Shown here: piece after piece, positions 9,580 to 20,349 of the stretch | Position numbering within the stretch: position 1 is the first letter of the stretch | Layout of the letters: each line of letters starts with the position of its first letter | Assembly (NCBI RefSeq): GCF_003286085.1 | Contig: NW_020825333.1 | Coordinates: 1,178,001 to 1,242,000 of the forward strand | DNA length: 64,000 nt | Source of the DNA: Drosophila persimilis | Taxonomy: Eukaryota; Arthropoda; Insecta; Diptera; Drosophilidae | Direction: 5' to 3' | The notes under the pieces: generated by a model | Told to the model about the DNA's origin: nothing | What the model saw: only the letters and a program-made list of their open reading frames with translations | The model's database searches: none | Position numbers and translations under genes: made by a program

Positions 9580-12500
9580 CTATTTGCTGATTCCATTAAC
9601 TTCCTCGGTTTCTCTGGAATTATTATATTTGCTTCTATTAGATTTCTTCTTTTTCTTGAATTTTGATTTATAATGAGTTATTTTCCTACCCCTATTCTTT
9701 TCTTCATAATGTTTTTCGTCTACCTGTCTAATTTCACCCGTCCTTTTGAAAGGATTTGTTACCTTAGACTTAACTAGAGGTGATAGTTTATAGCGGGTAT
9801 CTACTTCATACTCTATGCGGTTTTTATTTAATTGAGTGATTTTATTCACTTTATTTAGTTGTGTGTCATAATCAGGTGAGCCTGCATAAATGAATATATC
9901 AGCTGGTGTCCTATTTGTGGTATTATGTTTGGTTTTATGATTATAAGTATAAAGAATTAATTCAAACTTCGTGAATCTATCTTCTGTGTTATCCTCGCTA
10001 GATATTATTCTTAATTTTTCATTTACTGTTTTATGAAATCTTTCTACGTCAGATATTCCATTTTTGCTGGAAGTGATCTCTATTTTGACGTTTTCCGCAT
10101 TCAGCCATGCTTGCAATGCTGTGCACATAAAAGCTGAATCCTTATCGGCTTTGATTTCAATTGGTTTGCCCATCTCGTTAAAAACTTTCATGATGGCTCT
10201 TTTTGCTTCTAACCAGTCACGACTTTTTACTTCTACAAGAGTGGCAAACTTCGAGTATACGTCAATACATGATAGGAACTGTTGGTTACCAACCATATAG
10301 AAATCCATGACGTATTTCTCTCTGATGTTCAGTATTTCCGGTGTAGTTTCGAATGCCAACTTCGTATTTCTATGCTCTGTTTTGGCAATATTACAAGTAG
10401 GACATTCGTTTATGATGTTTTGGATTAGTTTTTGATAATCCGGGTAATAGTATTTTCCCCTAAACCAATTGACGGTTTTCTCTATCCCTGGATGGAGTAA
10501 GCCTTTATGATTCTTTAATATGGTTTCTTTAAATTCAGCGTAATTCTGAATATCTAGGAGTTTCGTGCTTGATTTAATAGCTTTGGTTATATTGTTAGAA
10601 TTAATGATTTCTAAATAGGCTTTTTGGAATGGAGGAAAATCTGTTTCGTTATGGAAATATAATGCGCTCTTTTTGGTGCATAGATATTCCTTTATTATAT
10701 CCTTCGCTAAGGTGTTAGTCATTTCCTTATACGTGATCTTGATGATTAGCTTGTGAAAATAACGAATTGTTTCTACCTTATCTTCATTGCCTTTTATTAG
10801 CTCAATTTGCCGATTGTAATAGTTAATTGGTCTTTCCGTGATAGCAATGTGATTTAGATTGTCTTCCTGTGCGCTATGTACAGTTGCACCAACGCTATTG
10901 GAAGCTTCTCCCAGGAGATTTTCATTAATCTTTACCCTTGATAAGGCATCAGCTACATGATTTTCTTTGCCTGGTAGATATTTCATTTTAAAATCAAACT
11001 CATTCAGTTTTATTTTCCACCTTTGTAATTTCATATTTGGCTCCTTGAGGTTGTTCAACCAAATCAAGGGTTTATGATCGCTTTGTATCTCGAATGTTCT
11101 ACCGAACAGGTATGAACGGAAATACTTGGTTGCCCATACGATCGCTAATAATTCCTTTTCGATGGCTGAATAGTTTATTTCAAGTTCATTTAGGGTTCTG
11201 CTAGCGTAGCAGATCGGTTTGTGTTCTTGTGACAAAACCGCTCCCAATGCTATGTTACTAGCGTCGGTTGTTACCGTGAACATTTTGTCAAAGTCTGGGA
11301 ACGCAAGGATAGGGTCTGAGGTGATGAGTACTTTTAGTCTCTCAAATGCCTCGACGTAGCTTTCTTCCTTGGGGTCTATGACAGCTCCTTTCTTTAGTTT
11401 GAGTGTCATGGGTTTTGCTATGTTTGCAAAATTAGGAATGAATTTCCTGTAGAACCCGCACAGACCTAAGAATGACTTTATTTGTTTAGTCGTTTCTGGT
11501 ATTGGAAATTTGACAATGGCAGAGATTTTGCCTGGATTTGGTACTATTCCTTCAGTAGTGACTACATGACCTAGGAATTCAGTTTCCTTTTTCATGAATT
11601 CACATTTATCCATTTGTAGCTTCAAGTTGGCGTCTCTCAACTTTCCAAATACTCTCCTTAGTGACAACAAGTGTTCTTCCAATGAAGTGGAAAATATAAT
11701 GATGTCATCCAAGTATACAAAGCAATCTTTGAAGATTAACTCTTCTAGCAGATTGTTCATACATCTTTGGAAGGTAGCTGGGGCAGTGGTTAGCCCAAAG
11801 GGCATACGAGTGAACTCGTAATGTCCATGCTTAGTGGAGAACGCAGTTTTGGGGATTGAGCTAGGTTCCATGGGTATTTGATGGAAACCTTTTGCTAAAT
11901 CGATTGTCGTAAAATACTGACATTTACCTAGTTTGTCTAGGATTTCATCCATTCTTGGAGTTGGGAATTTGTCTTTAACTGTTATTTCATTTAGACTTCT
12001 ATAGTCTACTACCATTCGATATTTTTGCTTTCCTGAAGCATCTATCTTCTTCGGAATCATAGATATGGGCGAGCAGTAAGGAGAATTCGACTTTCGAATT
12101 ATTCCCTGCCTGATCATATCTTTGATTTGCTGGTTTACCTCCTGATCATGTATCTGGGCATATTTGTATGGTCGTCTGTAGACCGGGTCTTCATGTTGAG
12201 TTTTGATCTCGTGCTTGATTGTACTTGTGAAAGTCAAATTGTCACCTTCTCTGTACTGCACATCCTTAAACTCATATAAGACCTTCTTTAACTCTTCCCT
12301 CTCTTCGTCGTTTAAGTGTTCCAATCTTAATTGATTACATTCCCTTAATTCACTGTCTAGAGCGGAAGCGAAGTATTGATCTCCCTCTGGAGATGGGTCA
12401 AGGCACTTAGGTGCGATCTTCTCTTCTTTTGTAGAGGGATCAGTGCACTTCTGTGCGGTCTTGCCGGCTTCAATAGCTTCTCCACTCTGAATGATTGGGT

Positions 12501-12809
12501 ACGACCTAGCTCCTAGTGTTACAGTGTCATTTCTGTAATCGATGACGGCTTTACTTGCCATCAAGTATTCTCTTCCTAATAAAATATCATAATTTTCGGA
12601 AAAGTTATGTATGTAGAACTTTTGTTCGGACGGACATGTTTTGTTCGCATTCCTCATTATACTCTTAGTTAAACGGACAGGTCCATTGATGGTATGGACC
12701 GTAAGGTTATCGTCTTTTATCTCGGAATCTGTGTAATTTTCTTTCATGATGTTGATCGATGATCCCGAGTCAGCGATACACCTTAATATTCTTTTATTAA
12801 TGGTAATGT
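9580..12809 (-). CDS. 17.6-like pol: protease, reverse transcriptase, RNase H, integrase
   Basis: The frame is open from the gag end down to 9580. The first ATG (12747) lies inside the protease just after the active-site DSG motif, so translation must enter by -1 frameshift from gag. Counting from that ATG: RT motif MVVDYRSLNEI near 242, YLDD near 345, RNase H TDASNIALG near 494, integrase zinc finger HPGIEK to CPTCN at about 755-785, and DDE residues near 812, 868 and 902. The tail is Lys/Arg rich. No stop interrupts it, so it may be active. It makes cDNA in the particle and inserts it, with ATAT targets. Confidence 0.93.
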
Positions 12810-13766
12810 TTATATAGGGTCCTCCTCGGTTTCTTCCGAGGCGGCTTGATGAAAATTTACGTCCATCTTCGTTTGGCCACTCTGGCTCTCCCTCCCTCTT
12901 TTAGTAGGTTGGTTGGGTCCACTCCCACTAGCTTGGTTTTGAAATATTTGCTGATTGAATGGATTCTGAGCCCTACCTTGATTCAAGGAATTTTTGAACT
13001 CATTGTATAATCCAGGATTTTGGGAATTTTGATTTTGATTTGTTCGATTCGTCTGACCTGTTCCAGATGAACTCTGAGTTTGATTGTGATAGTTAGTAGT
13101 ATTATAATTTGGATAATAGTTTCCAACATTCTTTCGATTTGATTGAGACGATTTCGATTGATCTTTATTTGTACCTGCATCTGTTGTACTAGATTCGTAC
13201 AATCCTTCTTCTTGTGCTGCCTTCTTAAGATTAGACAATGTGGTAATATCTTTTCTTGCTAAGGTCATGAACATTCTGTCAGGAAGTTTTCGAGTAATGA
13301 CATCTTTAATTGTGTTGTTCAAAGCGTTTTTATAAATGACATTATTTTCTGGTATGTTTTCTAAGTTTAGCTTATTGTTTATTAATAATGCTTTTATCTC
13401 TAATTCTTCTATAAACTTACGAAGACTGCCGTTGAATCTGGTGGTGTATAGTTGTCGTAAGAGTTCTTCATATGGTGTGTGATTTTTGAACTCGTTGATC
13501 AGCGCCGTCTTCAGTTCGAGCCACGTGTTGGGTTGTGTCATTTGCGATATGCGTTGTGCCTCTCCTGACAGTTGGATCTCGGTCGCTCCAAATAGGATCC
13601 TTTGTTGGCGAAGATCTTCAGTTGGATATAATCCGCATACATATTCGATTCGTTTGATAAATGAGCTTAGCTGTCCAGATGAACTGTCATAGGCAGGTAT
13701 TTGTCGGATCGACAGCAGTGCCTGGTTCAAGTGGATTTCGCTCAATGATAGTGGTGGTAACGCCAT
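12810..13766 (-). CDS. 17.6-like gag
   Basis: A 318-residue structural protein. It starts MALPPLSLSEIHLNQ, has a capsid-like helical region to about residue 190 (IKRIEYVCGLYPTEDLRQQ, LIDEFK-like ALINEFKNH), then a long Asn/Gln/Ser-rich tail. No CCHC knuckle is present, as in related elements. It ends at 12810, overlapping the pol frame that sits one base back, consistent with -1 frameshifting. It assembles the virus-like particle and packages the RNA. Confidence 0.9.
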   Translation of the reverse strand: MALPPLSLSEIHLNQALLSIRQIPAYDSSSGQLSSFIKRIEYVCGLYPTEDLRQQRILFGATEIQLSGEAQRISQMTQPNTWLELKTALINEFKNHTPYEELLRQLYTTRFNGSLRKFIEELEIKALLINNKLNLENIPENNVIYKNALNNTIKDVITRKLPDRMFMTLARKDITTLSNLKKAAQEEGLYESSTTDAGTNKDQSKSSQSNRKNVGNYYPNYNTTNYHNQTQSSSGTGQTNRTNQNQNSQNPGLYNEFKNSLNQGRAQNPFNQQIFQNQASGSGPNQPTKRGRESQSGQTKMDVNFHQAASEETEEDPI

Positions 13767-14057
13767 GTTGTTGGTGTTGATTGGGTTTTGTTTTGTTGTA
13801 GTTTTTAACTTTATTTTGGTTCACTTGTAAGTTTTTTTTTGATTTTGTATTAAGTGTTTCACTGTCCTTGGTGATTCACTATCTCCGCTTACTTCAGTTC
13901 ACTTAAATTAGTTTTGCAAATCGTATGTGCTTGCAGCACATAGGTTCTTTGGCGGATTTCACAATTTTATTAACAATTCCGGGATTACGTGATCACAGTA
14001 ATTATAAATTACACAAGCTGACCATTACCGAAATATAGGTGTTAATTTTAAACGAAA
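13767..14057 (-). other. 17.6-like leader
   Basis: About 290 bp between the primer site and the gag start. It is A/T-rich with no open frame of note. Packaging signals would be expected here, but none can be recognised by eye. Confidence 0.7.
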
Positions 14058-14074
14058 TCCTACCGACTGCGCCA
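14058..14074 (-). promoter_or_regulatory. 17.6-like primer binding site, tRNA-Ser type
   Basis: The minus strand reads TGGCGCAGTCGGTAGGA, overlapping the last LTR base. This matches the tRNA-Ser primer site known for 17.6 and 297. Confidence 0.88.
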
Positions 14075-14669
14075 GTTAAATATCCACAACTCGATTTTAA
14101 GTTTTTAAAAAAATACTTTTATTTTACAAACTTAAATATCTTTATGTCACAAGATTTAAATGAATTCCCCGACTTGACTTTCGGTCTGCTTGTCTCAAAC
14201 GGAACTGATCTCTCTGCTGCTGGCTAGTTTCCATGAGCCCTTCTCTTGGAACTCCCGACTCTGGCTTCGGGCGTTGCTTTCCTCGGCTGCATCTTCGTGT
14301 CGGTGGCGTACGTGCCTGGATCGATATTTGGGGATGCGTCGGCTTTGATGAAAGGCATCCACTGCTGGCGATCGGTGTTGCATTACATGACGGAGCTAGG
14401 AATGTGATACTCCTTGGTTTTATGTCTAGCTTTGATTGGTCCTCATGAGTGGCGTGATTCTAAAGAATCGATTTCTCGAGAGTGGCGTGATTCTAATGTT
14501 GCTGAAACAATGTGGTCCATTGTTTATATTATGGGGGGCCCTAGCTTGGAGTATGGGAAGAAACAGTTATTGATTCTTGAGTGGGGTCCTGTTACTTGTG
14601 TGGATGGGGTGGATGAATTGTACATAAACATAATGTGTATGGGATGTGGGGAATTATGGATATGTCACT
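14074..14669 (-). repeat. 17.6-like 5' LTR
   Basis: 596 bp and near-identical to 8067-8662. It would carry the promoter and poly(A) signals. ATAT follows at 14670-14673. Confidence 0.95.
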
Positions 14670-15100
14670 ATATGTATGTTGTGCCGTATGTATGGATCGT
14701 GTCTTATTTTTGTTGGCAATATCATTAGTTAAATACGGAGACGCAGTGATTTATTTTATTTATTCATAAAACCGAAAAACTATGTAACGTTGAGCATGGA
14801 AAAAAAACAACAAAGTAATTGCAAGAATATAAATTTATGATTGTTGTCAGCCGCTTGGATTGCGCTGCGATGTGTACATGTGCTTGTATGCATGTGCATA
14901 TGTCAGCAACCAAAGCTCAGCGGGTAGCTGGGAGAGGTAGGAATATATATACTGGATCGGAGGTTGACCGCAGGAGCTTGCTCGGATCAAATTAAACCTT
15001 TGGAGAAGTAGGTGGCCACAACCGTTGGCAGAACGAAGTATGGTTTAATTTGGAACTAGAGCGAGAAATTAATACATATATCAATTTGCTTCTAGCTCTT
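14670..15100. repeat. Unidentified block, copy 2, right part
   Basis: Matches 5815-6245 from ATAT to the shared end CTTCTAGCTCTT, then the two copies diverge: here into the CR1-like LINE, there into the BEL leader. This fixes the right edge of the tandem duplication. Confidence 0.88.
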
Positions 15101-15665
15101 GCTTAAGCCGGTTGTGTTTTTTCTTGCTCCCGCATTCTCCGCCCTTTGCCTAAATATCATACAACATTGTTGTGACTTTGTTTTGATATATTATCGCATC
15201 TCTTTAATTTGATTCTACTTTGTGTTAACCACCAGTGTTTTGTTAGTAAACAAGTGTTTAATATAAATTCAATATTGCAATCGTAACGCATCGGACTCGT
15301 GCAGGCAATTTGTTATTGTTTTTTTGCTCAGTCTGCTTTTCGTTATCGCTTCTTCGGTGTGCACTGTTCTCGCGCATCAGCGTTTGCATCGCCCACACTC
15401 TCTCGTGAGCATAAGCGGGCTGCTCGCATTGTTGCTCTCACTCTCTCTGGATTGCTTATACTCTCCCTCTCTGTGGACTTTTCTTTTGTGTCTCTGCTTT
15501 GGTGAGTTTACTGCTCGTTTTCTGCACTTCGTTGGATCATCTGCTTTGAATTATTGCTGCTGCAGCTGATTGTCTGGCTCGTTCTGCTGTCTGCTCTCCT
15601 ACTTTACCTGCGATCTAACTCCGCTCTTTTATTATTCGTGCACAGTGATTCTACTGCTGTCAATA

Positions 15666-16697
15666 ATGGCAATCGTTTGTAGTGCAAAGAAATGTGAATT
15701 CGGTGGTGTTATCATTGGTGATTCGTTTCTTAGCTGCTGGCTGTGCGACAATTTTGCCCACATAAAATGTGCTGGTGGTGGAAATTTTGGCCGGTTGAAT
15801 GATCTAATCTCGAAACGCATGGGCCTGTCTTGGTCATGTCTGGCTTGTCGGGAGATTGAGGCCGAAATGCGCACATTTATGAGACAGACTCGAACTGGGT
15901 TTCTGGATGTCCGGAAACAATTTGTTGCTCTCAACGAGAATTTTCTTGCCCTTGAATCACAGTTTCTTGGGCTCAAACTCTTGAGCGAATCGCCTAGACG
16001 GAAAATTCCGCATAATGATACCAATCTCTTGCAATCTAATCCGATTGGTACGCCTGCCTCCCACCTTAATCCATCGGCAGCATTTCCGTGTAGTCATGCC
16101 ACGCCGTTGTCTGTAAATCCGCCAACGGTGGCTCCGGAGTTCTTTACACCGAGCAATGTGGCCGTCACTTCTGACGCGATGAGTGCTCCTAGTGCGGGTG
16201 TGCTGGTTGCTGACGACGTCTTGCCAACTCCTGCTCCAATTCCTGCTCCAATTCCTGTTCCAATTCCTGCTCCAATTCCTGCTCCAATTTCTGCTCCAAT
16301 TCCTGCTACAACCATTGCTGCCAATTCCTCTGCCCTTGGACCGAGATCTCTTTTAGGAGTGGCTCCACCATCTCGATCTCGCTCGGGACTTCAACTTAGA
16401 GCAGTGGTCCCTCGGAAAGCAATATTTGTTTCTCGTCTTATTCCTGAGGCTACAACAGAGGATGTTAAACAACATCTCTCCTCTAAACTTAACACCTCGC
16501 CTGTTGATATAGTTGTGACTAAATTTACATTTAAACATAAGCGCAACATATCATCATTTAAAATTCTTCTCCCTGATTCTTTACTATCCAGTTCTCTAAA
16601 ACCGTCAATATGGCCTGAGCATACAATTGTGCATGAGTTCCTTCTCAAAGATTCGAACTCGAATCCTAGAATAACTGAACATGCTCCAAAAAACTGA
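15666..16697 (+). CDS. CR1-like ORF1, PHD-finger protein
   Basis: The start at 15666 (MAIVCSAKKCEFGG) is preferred over the longer frame from 15570 because the zinc finger begins at once. Cys/His residues (CSAKKC, CWLCDNFAHIKC, WSCLAC) form a PHD-like C4HC3 pattern within the first ~65 residues. A coiled-coil-like stretch follows, then a Pro-rich linker that includes a PAPI repeat (nucleotides 16230-16313), and a basic C-terminal domain (AIFVSRLIPEATTEDVKQHL) resembling an RNA-binding fold. ORF1 would bind the element RNA. Its TGA (16695-16697) overlaps the ORF2 ATG as TGATG. Confidence 0.82.
   Translation: MAIVCSAKKCEFGGVIIGDSFLSCWLCDNFAHIKCAGGGNFGRLNDLISKRMGLSWSCLACREIEAEMRTFMRQTRTGFLDVRKQFVALNENFLALESQFLGLKLLSESPRRKIPHNDTNLLQSNPIGTPASHLNPSAAFPCSHATPLSVNPPTVAPEFFTPSNVAVTSDAMSAPSAGVLVADDVLPTPAPIPAPIPVPIPAPIPAPISAPIPATTIAANSSALGPRSLLGVAPPSRSRSGLQLRAVVPRKAIFVSRLIPEATTEDVKQHLSSKLNTSPVDIVVTKFTFKHKRNISSFKILLPDSLLSSSLKPSIWPEHTIVHEFLLKDSNSNPRITEHAPKN
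16230..16313 (+). repeat. 12-bp minisatellite coding PAPI in ORF1
   Basis: Six in-register copies of a 12-bp unit (consensus CCTGCTCCAATT) plus one degenerate copy. They encode Pro-Ala/Val/Ser-Pro-Ile repeats. Confidence 0.92.
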
Positions 16698-19529
16698 TGT
16701 ACTATTTTTCCATGCACTATCAGAACGTTCGCAGTTTGCTAGGAAAATTGCGTCAAATTCATACTAATAGCGCGTCCTTTGATTTCGATGCCATCGCGTT
16801 TACCGAAACCTGGCTTAACTCCTCTGTCAATGATCATGAAATTTTCATTGATAGTTACACTATTTATAGAATGGACCGCCCATCTTTTGCAGGTGGGGTT
16901 CTGATTGCAGTTAAATCTGTTTTCTCATCTGAGTTATTCCCATTTAATAACATTCGCGGAATTGAATTTGTTGCAGTCAAAGTTCGTGTTGGCTCCGCAT
17001 TTTTCTATTTAACCTGCTCTAACATTCCTCCCAGGTCTGATGCTGAGCTTTACTTACACCACCTCTCAGCAATTAACATTGTTGTTTCTGCATTAGGGTG
17101 CCATGATCGAATTATTGTCATGGGGGACTTTAACCTCCCATTTCTTTCTTGGCTGCCTTGTGATGACGCTAACCTATTGTTTCCCAATTGCCATAATGAC
17201 TTTATCAATGGGCTAACGGATAGTTCCCTTGTCCAAATTAATGCCGTTAAAAACATGAGGGACAGACTTCTTGACCTCGTTTTTGTAAACGATGGTTCTC
17301 TTGCTACGGTATCTAGAGCAAGTCCAATATCTCTCCCTGAAGATCCTTACCATCCAACTTTGTTGATATCACTGGAGTGTACACAATCTGAATGTGTTGA
17401 CAGTTCCATGGCTCCTTGTCACATAAAGTGTTTTCGCAAAACAAACTTTATCGATTTAGATCTACATCTCTCGCGTGTTGATTGGTCGTTTCTTTATTCA
17501 TTACCGAACATAGATGCAACTGTTAACTCGTTTTATAGTTCTATTTACTCCGCCCTAAATACGTTTGTTCCAGATATCACTGTACCTGTATCGTCCAAGC
17601 CTCCTTGGTTCTCCAAGTATTTATCATACTTAAAAAATAATAAATCCCGGCTCTATAAAAAGTACCAGAAGTCGGGCTCCACGTTGGCTTTAGCTCTATA
17701 CTCCTCCGCTCGCTCTCTGTTCCTTGCCGTCAATAGTCAGTGTTATAATCATTACCTTTCACAATGTAGTAGAAACTTTCGTAGTGATCCTAAAAAATTC
17801 TATTCGTTCGTTAACTCTAAGCGCAAGTCAAACGTTTTTCCTCCGTCCCTTCATTACCAGAACAAAACAGAAGCTTCTGCTGTTGGTATTGCTAATTTAT
17901 TCGCTAACTTTTTCCAAACAACGTACTCGTCTCATATTTACAACGCATCCACTCCGTATCCAGCTACCTCAAGCTAACAGCATTTTTCTGCCCTTTTTCG
18001 AGGAAAGCGTTGTTCTGGAAGGTTTGTCATCTATGGACATATCGTTTTCTGCGGGTCCAGATAAGGTACCAAGTTGCATCTTAAAACACTGTGCCCAGTC
18101 CCTTTGCAAACCCTTGACCTTTCTCTTCAACCTCTCTTTGGAACAGTCTTGTCTCCCAGTAATTTGGAATGAGTCCTATATCATTCCGCTTCACAAAAAA
18201 GGTTCAAGATCAAACATTGAAAACTATCGTGGTATCGCAAAGCTTTCCGCCATCCCGAAGCTTCTTGAGTTCCTGGTCACCCGGCAACTGCAACATCTTT
18301 GTTGCAGCTTGATATCTCCGTCGCAACACGGTTTTTTCAGACATCGTTCAACATCGACTAACCTTCTTGAGTTTTCTAACCTAATCCACCGTGGTTTTCA
18401 AATTGGTTCGCAGACGGATGTAGTTTTTACTGACTTCAGCAAGGCATTCGATTCTGTGAACCATGCTCTGCTTATTCACAAGCTCTCTTTATTAGGGTTC
18501 CCAACGAATCTTCTAGATTGGATTTTGTCCTATCTCTCTAACCGCACTCAACGTGTTTTGTTTTCTAACGTGTTGTCAAAAACTGTAAATGTTACTTCAG
18601 GTGTGCCACAGGGAAGTCATCTGGGCCCGCTTCTGTTCATTTTATTTGTGAATGACCTTCCTCAAGTCATAACATACTCTACTACACTAATGTATGCTGA
18701 TGATGTCAAAATCTGTCTTTCTTACTCTGATTGGTATTTGCACACACGCCTTCAACTTGATCTAAGTGAACTACTATTGTGGTGTTCAACTAATCTTCTT
18801 TTTCTGAACCTTTCCAAGTGCAAACTTATGACATTTTACCGTCGCGCTCCTCATTTTGTCCCATATGTTCTAGGAAATCATGTCCTTGAGCGAATTTCGA
18901 GTTCAAATGACCTTGGAGTCCTTTTTGATCATAAGATGTGTTTTAACACCCATATAGCTGCAACTGTAAATAAAGCTAAGGGTGTTTTAGCGTTCATCAA
19001 GCGTTGGTCCAAGGAGTTTGACGACCCGTACGTTACGAAACAACTGTACATCTCGTTAGTACGTCCTATATTGGAGTATTGTTCTTGTGTGTGGAGCCCG
19101 CAGTATAAAGTACAGCAGGCTGTTATTGAATCCGTGCAAAAGCAATTTTTAATTTTTGCCCTTCGGAACTTTAACTGGGACTCAGGTAGAATCTTGCCAC
19201 CCTACCGGTCTAGGCTAAATCTTATTGACCTGTCGTCGTTGCACCATCGCAGAATATGCAATGGCGTAATGTTCGTGCCCAAGCTCCTTCTAAGGACTGT
19301 TGACTCCCAAACTCTCTTGGGTCAGATTGACTTGGCCGTTCCATCTAGACCTACCCGTACTTTTAGGCCTATCCGGCTACCCATATGTAGGTCTAATTAT
19401 GCTGATCATGAACCTTTTAGGGTTTTATGCCATAATTATAACTCCCTCTGTCAAACCCTATCCCCTGAACTGTCTCTTAAACTAATTGCATGCAATATTT
19501 ATAATCATTTAAATTTAGCTAACTTTTAA
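16697..19529 (+). pseudogene. CR1-like ORF2: endonuclease and reverse transcriptase, frameshifted
   Basis: The first frame (16697-17977) holds an AP-endonuclease domain: QNVRSLLGK start, FTETWL, MGDFNLPFLSW near residue 140, and a final SLPEDPYHPTLL block. The second frame (17724-19529) holds the RT: HKKGSRSNIENYRGI, FSKAFDSVNH, GVPQGSHLGPLLF, the catalytic YADD (TLMYADDVKI), and a C-terminal thumb (LYISLVRPILEYCSCVW). The two frames differ by one base, with the shift between about 17930 and 17985. The endonuclease nicks target DNA and the RT copies the RNA there. One indel inactivates it; otherwise domains look complete. Confidence 0.87.
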
Positions 19530-20075
19530 CTTATCTTTTTCCGCCTTTAGTAACTAAGTACCATTATTAACAGATAATTGTTAATTAAATAAAAAAAAAA
19601 AAAAAAAAAAAAAATATGTATGTACATATGCCACGGGAACTCGGACTGGGATGGAAAACTCGCACAAAATTACTGCACTGGTGTTGGGCTTACTTATCTT
19701 GAATTTGTAGCGATCCGCCGATGCTGGCTGGGGTAAGCTTCTCCTTATGGGGAAGGCGAAGATCCGGCTCGAAGGACCATTGTTTATAGGGGGGCGGATC
19801 GAGGTTCAATTATCGAACGGCGTTTAAACTCTGGGTATTCGTGCGGTATGTCGACCGGTTGCAGCGGGGGTGAAAACGTAACTACTACTTATGGTGATTT
19901 TTCTGCCGTGAGCGCCGTGTGGATCGTGGATTGTGGATCCGATTGTGGATCCGATTGTGGCCCCTCCGAGCGCGCGAGAGCGAGCCGGGCCCGAGGCGCG
20001 CGGAGCCGGCACAGTGCGCGGAAACTGTATACTGCTGTCCTGAACACATTATAATAACCATTGATTCTACTTTAC

Positions 20076-20087
20076 TGGCGCCCAACG
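20076..20087 (+). promoter_or_regulatory. Primer binding site, tRNA-Lys type
   Basis: TGGCGCCCAACG matches the first 12 bases of the tRNA-Lys primer site used by several retroviruses and retroelements. It then diverges. Confidence 0.6.
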
Positions 20088-20211
20088 GAATTTCATCCAG
20101 CGCGAGTGATTGTTTAAAAACGATTGTTTATGCCAACGCTTCGGTTTTAACAAAAATAAAATAAACAACAAGTGAGTTGAAATTAATAATTAAACCTACA
20201 TTTTAAAGGAG

Positions 20212-20320
20212 CTGAAGGGCAATCCCTCGCTCCCGGCATCAACGTCTAAGGTAAAACAGACTGAAGGGCAATCCCTCGCCTCAAAACGTAAAAACAACAA
20301 GCTGAAGGGCAACCCCTCGC
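20212..20320 (+). repeat. Three 19-bp hairpin repeats in the leader
   Basis: CTGAAGGGCAATCCCTCGC occurs at 20212-20230 and 20261-20279, and with one change (CAAC for CAAT) at 20302-20320. Each can fold with AGGG pairing to CCCT around a 4-base loop. Confidence 0.85.
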
Positions 20321-20349
20321 TTCCCACATCGCCACCCACAATGAAATAA

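Larger units (their letters stand above)
8067..14669 (-). mobile_element. 17.6/297-like errantivirus-type LTR retrotransposon
   Basis: A 6603-bp minus-strand element with 596-bp LTRs at both ends, flanked by ATAT at 8063-8066 and 14670-14673. LTRs start AGTGACAT and end AACT on the element strand. The primer site is tRNA-Ser type. Gag, pol and env follow in order. ATAT targets, AGT..ACT LTRs and this primer are characteristic of the 17.6/297/tom group. The LTRs are nearly identical (I noted one difference, near 8079/14086), so insertion is recent. Gag and pol are open; env lacks its 5' part. Confidence 0.95.
15101..19612 (+). mobile_element. CR1-like non-LTR retrotransposon
   Basis: Plus-strand LINE with a ~565-bp 5' region, ORF1 with a PHD-like zinc finger, ORF2 with AP endonuclease and reverse transcriptase but no RNase H, a short 3' UTR and a poly(A) tract near 19589-19612. 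A PHD-type ORF1 and the RT type favour the CR1 clade; Jockey is the alternative. The exact 5' end is set by the end of the duplicated block and may be some bases off. I could not identify a target duplication. Confidence 0.85.
19613..20349 (+). mobile_element. LTR end, primer site and leader of an unidentified LTR element
   Basis: About 460 bp of G+C-rich sequence lead to TTTACTGGCGCCCAACG, an LTR end followed by a tRNA-Lys-type primer site. Downstream is a ~260-bp leader with three hairpin repeats. 19929-19960 holds 2.7 copies of a 12-bp unit (GATTGTGGATCC). No gag follows; the hAT fragment begins at 20350. tRNA-Lys primers are used by the Osvaldo/Ulysses group, which would fit, but I cannot confirm the family or the left LTR edge. 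Confidence 0.5.

Noticed and set aside
9580..12747. Taking ATG 12747 as the pol start
   Set aside because: It lies inside the protease after the DSG motif; upstream codons in the same frame are part of pol and are reached by -1 frameshift.
16094..16324. Minus-strand Gly/Ile/Ala-rich frame (GAGIGAGIG type)
   Set aside because: It is the antisense of the PAPI minisatellite in CR1-like ORF1, not a silk- or glycine-rich protein gene.
20212..20320. CRISPR-like array from the three spaced 19-bp repeats
   Set aside because: Only three units, unequal spacers, eukaryotic retroelement context; these are leader hairpins.
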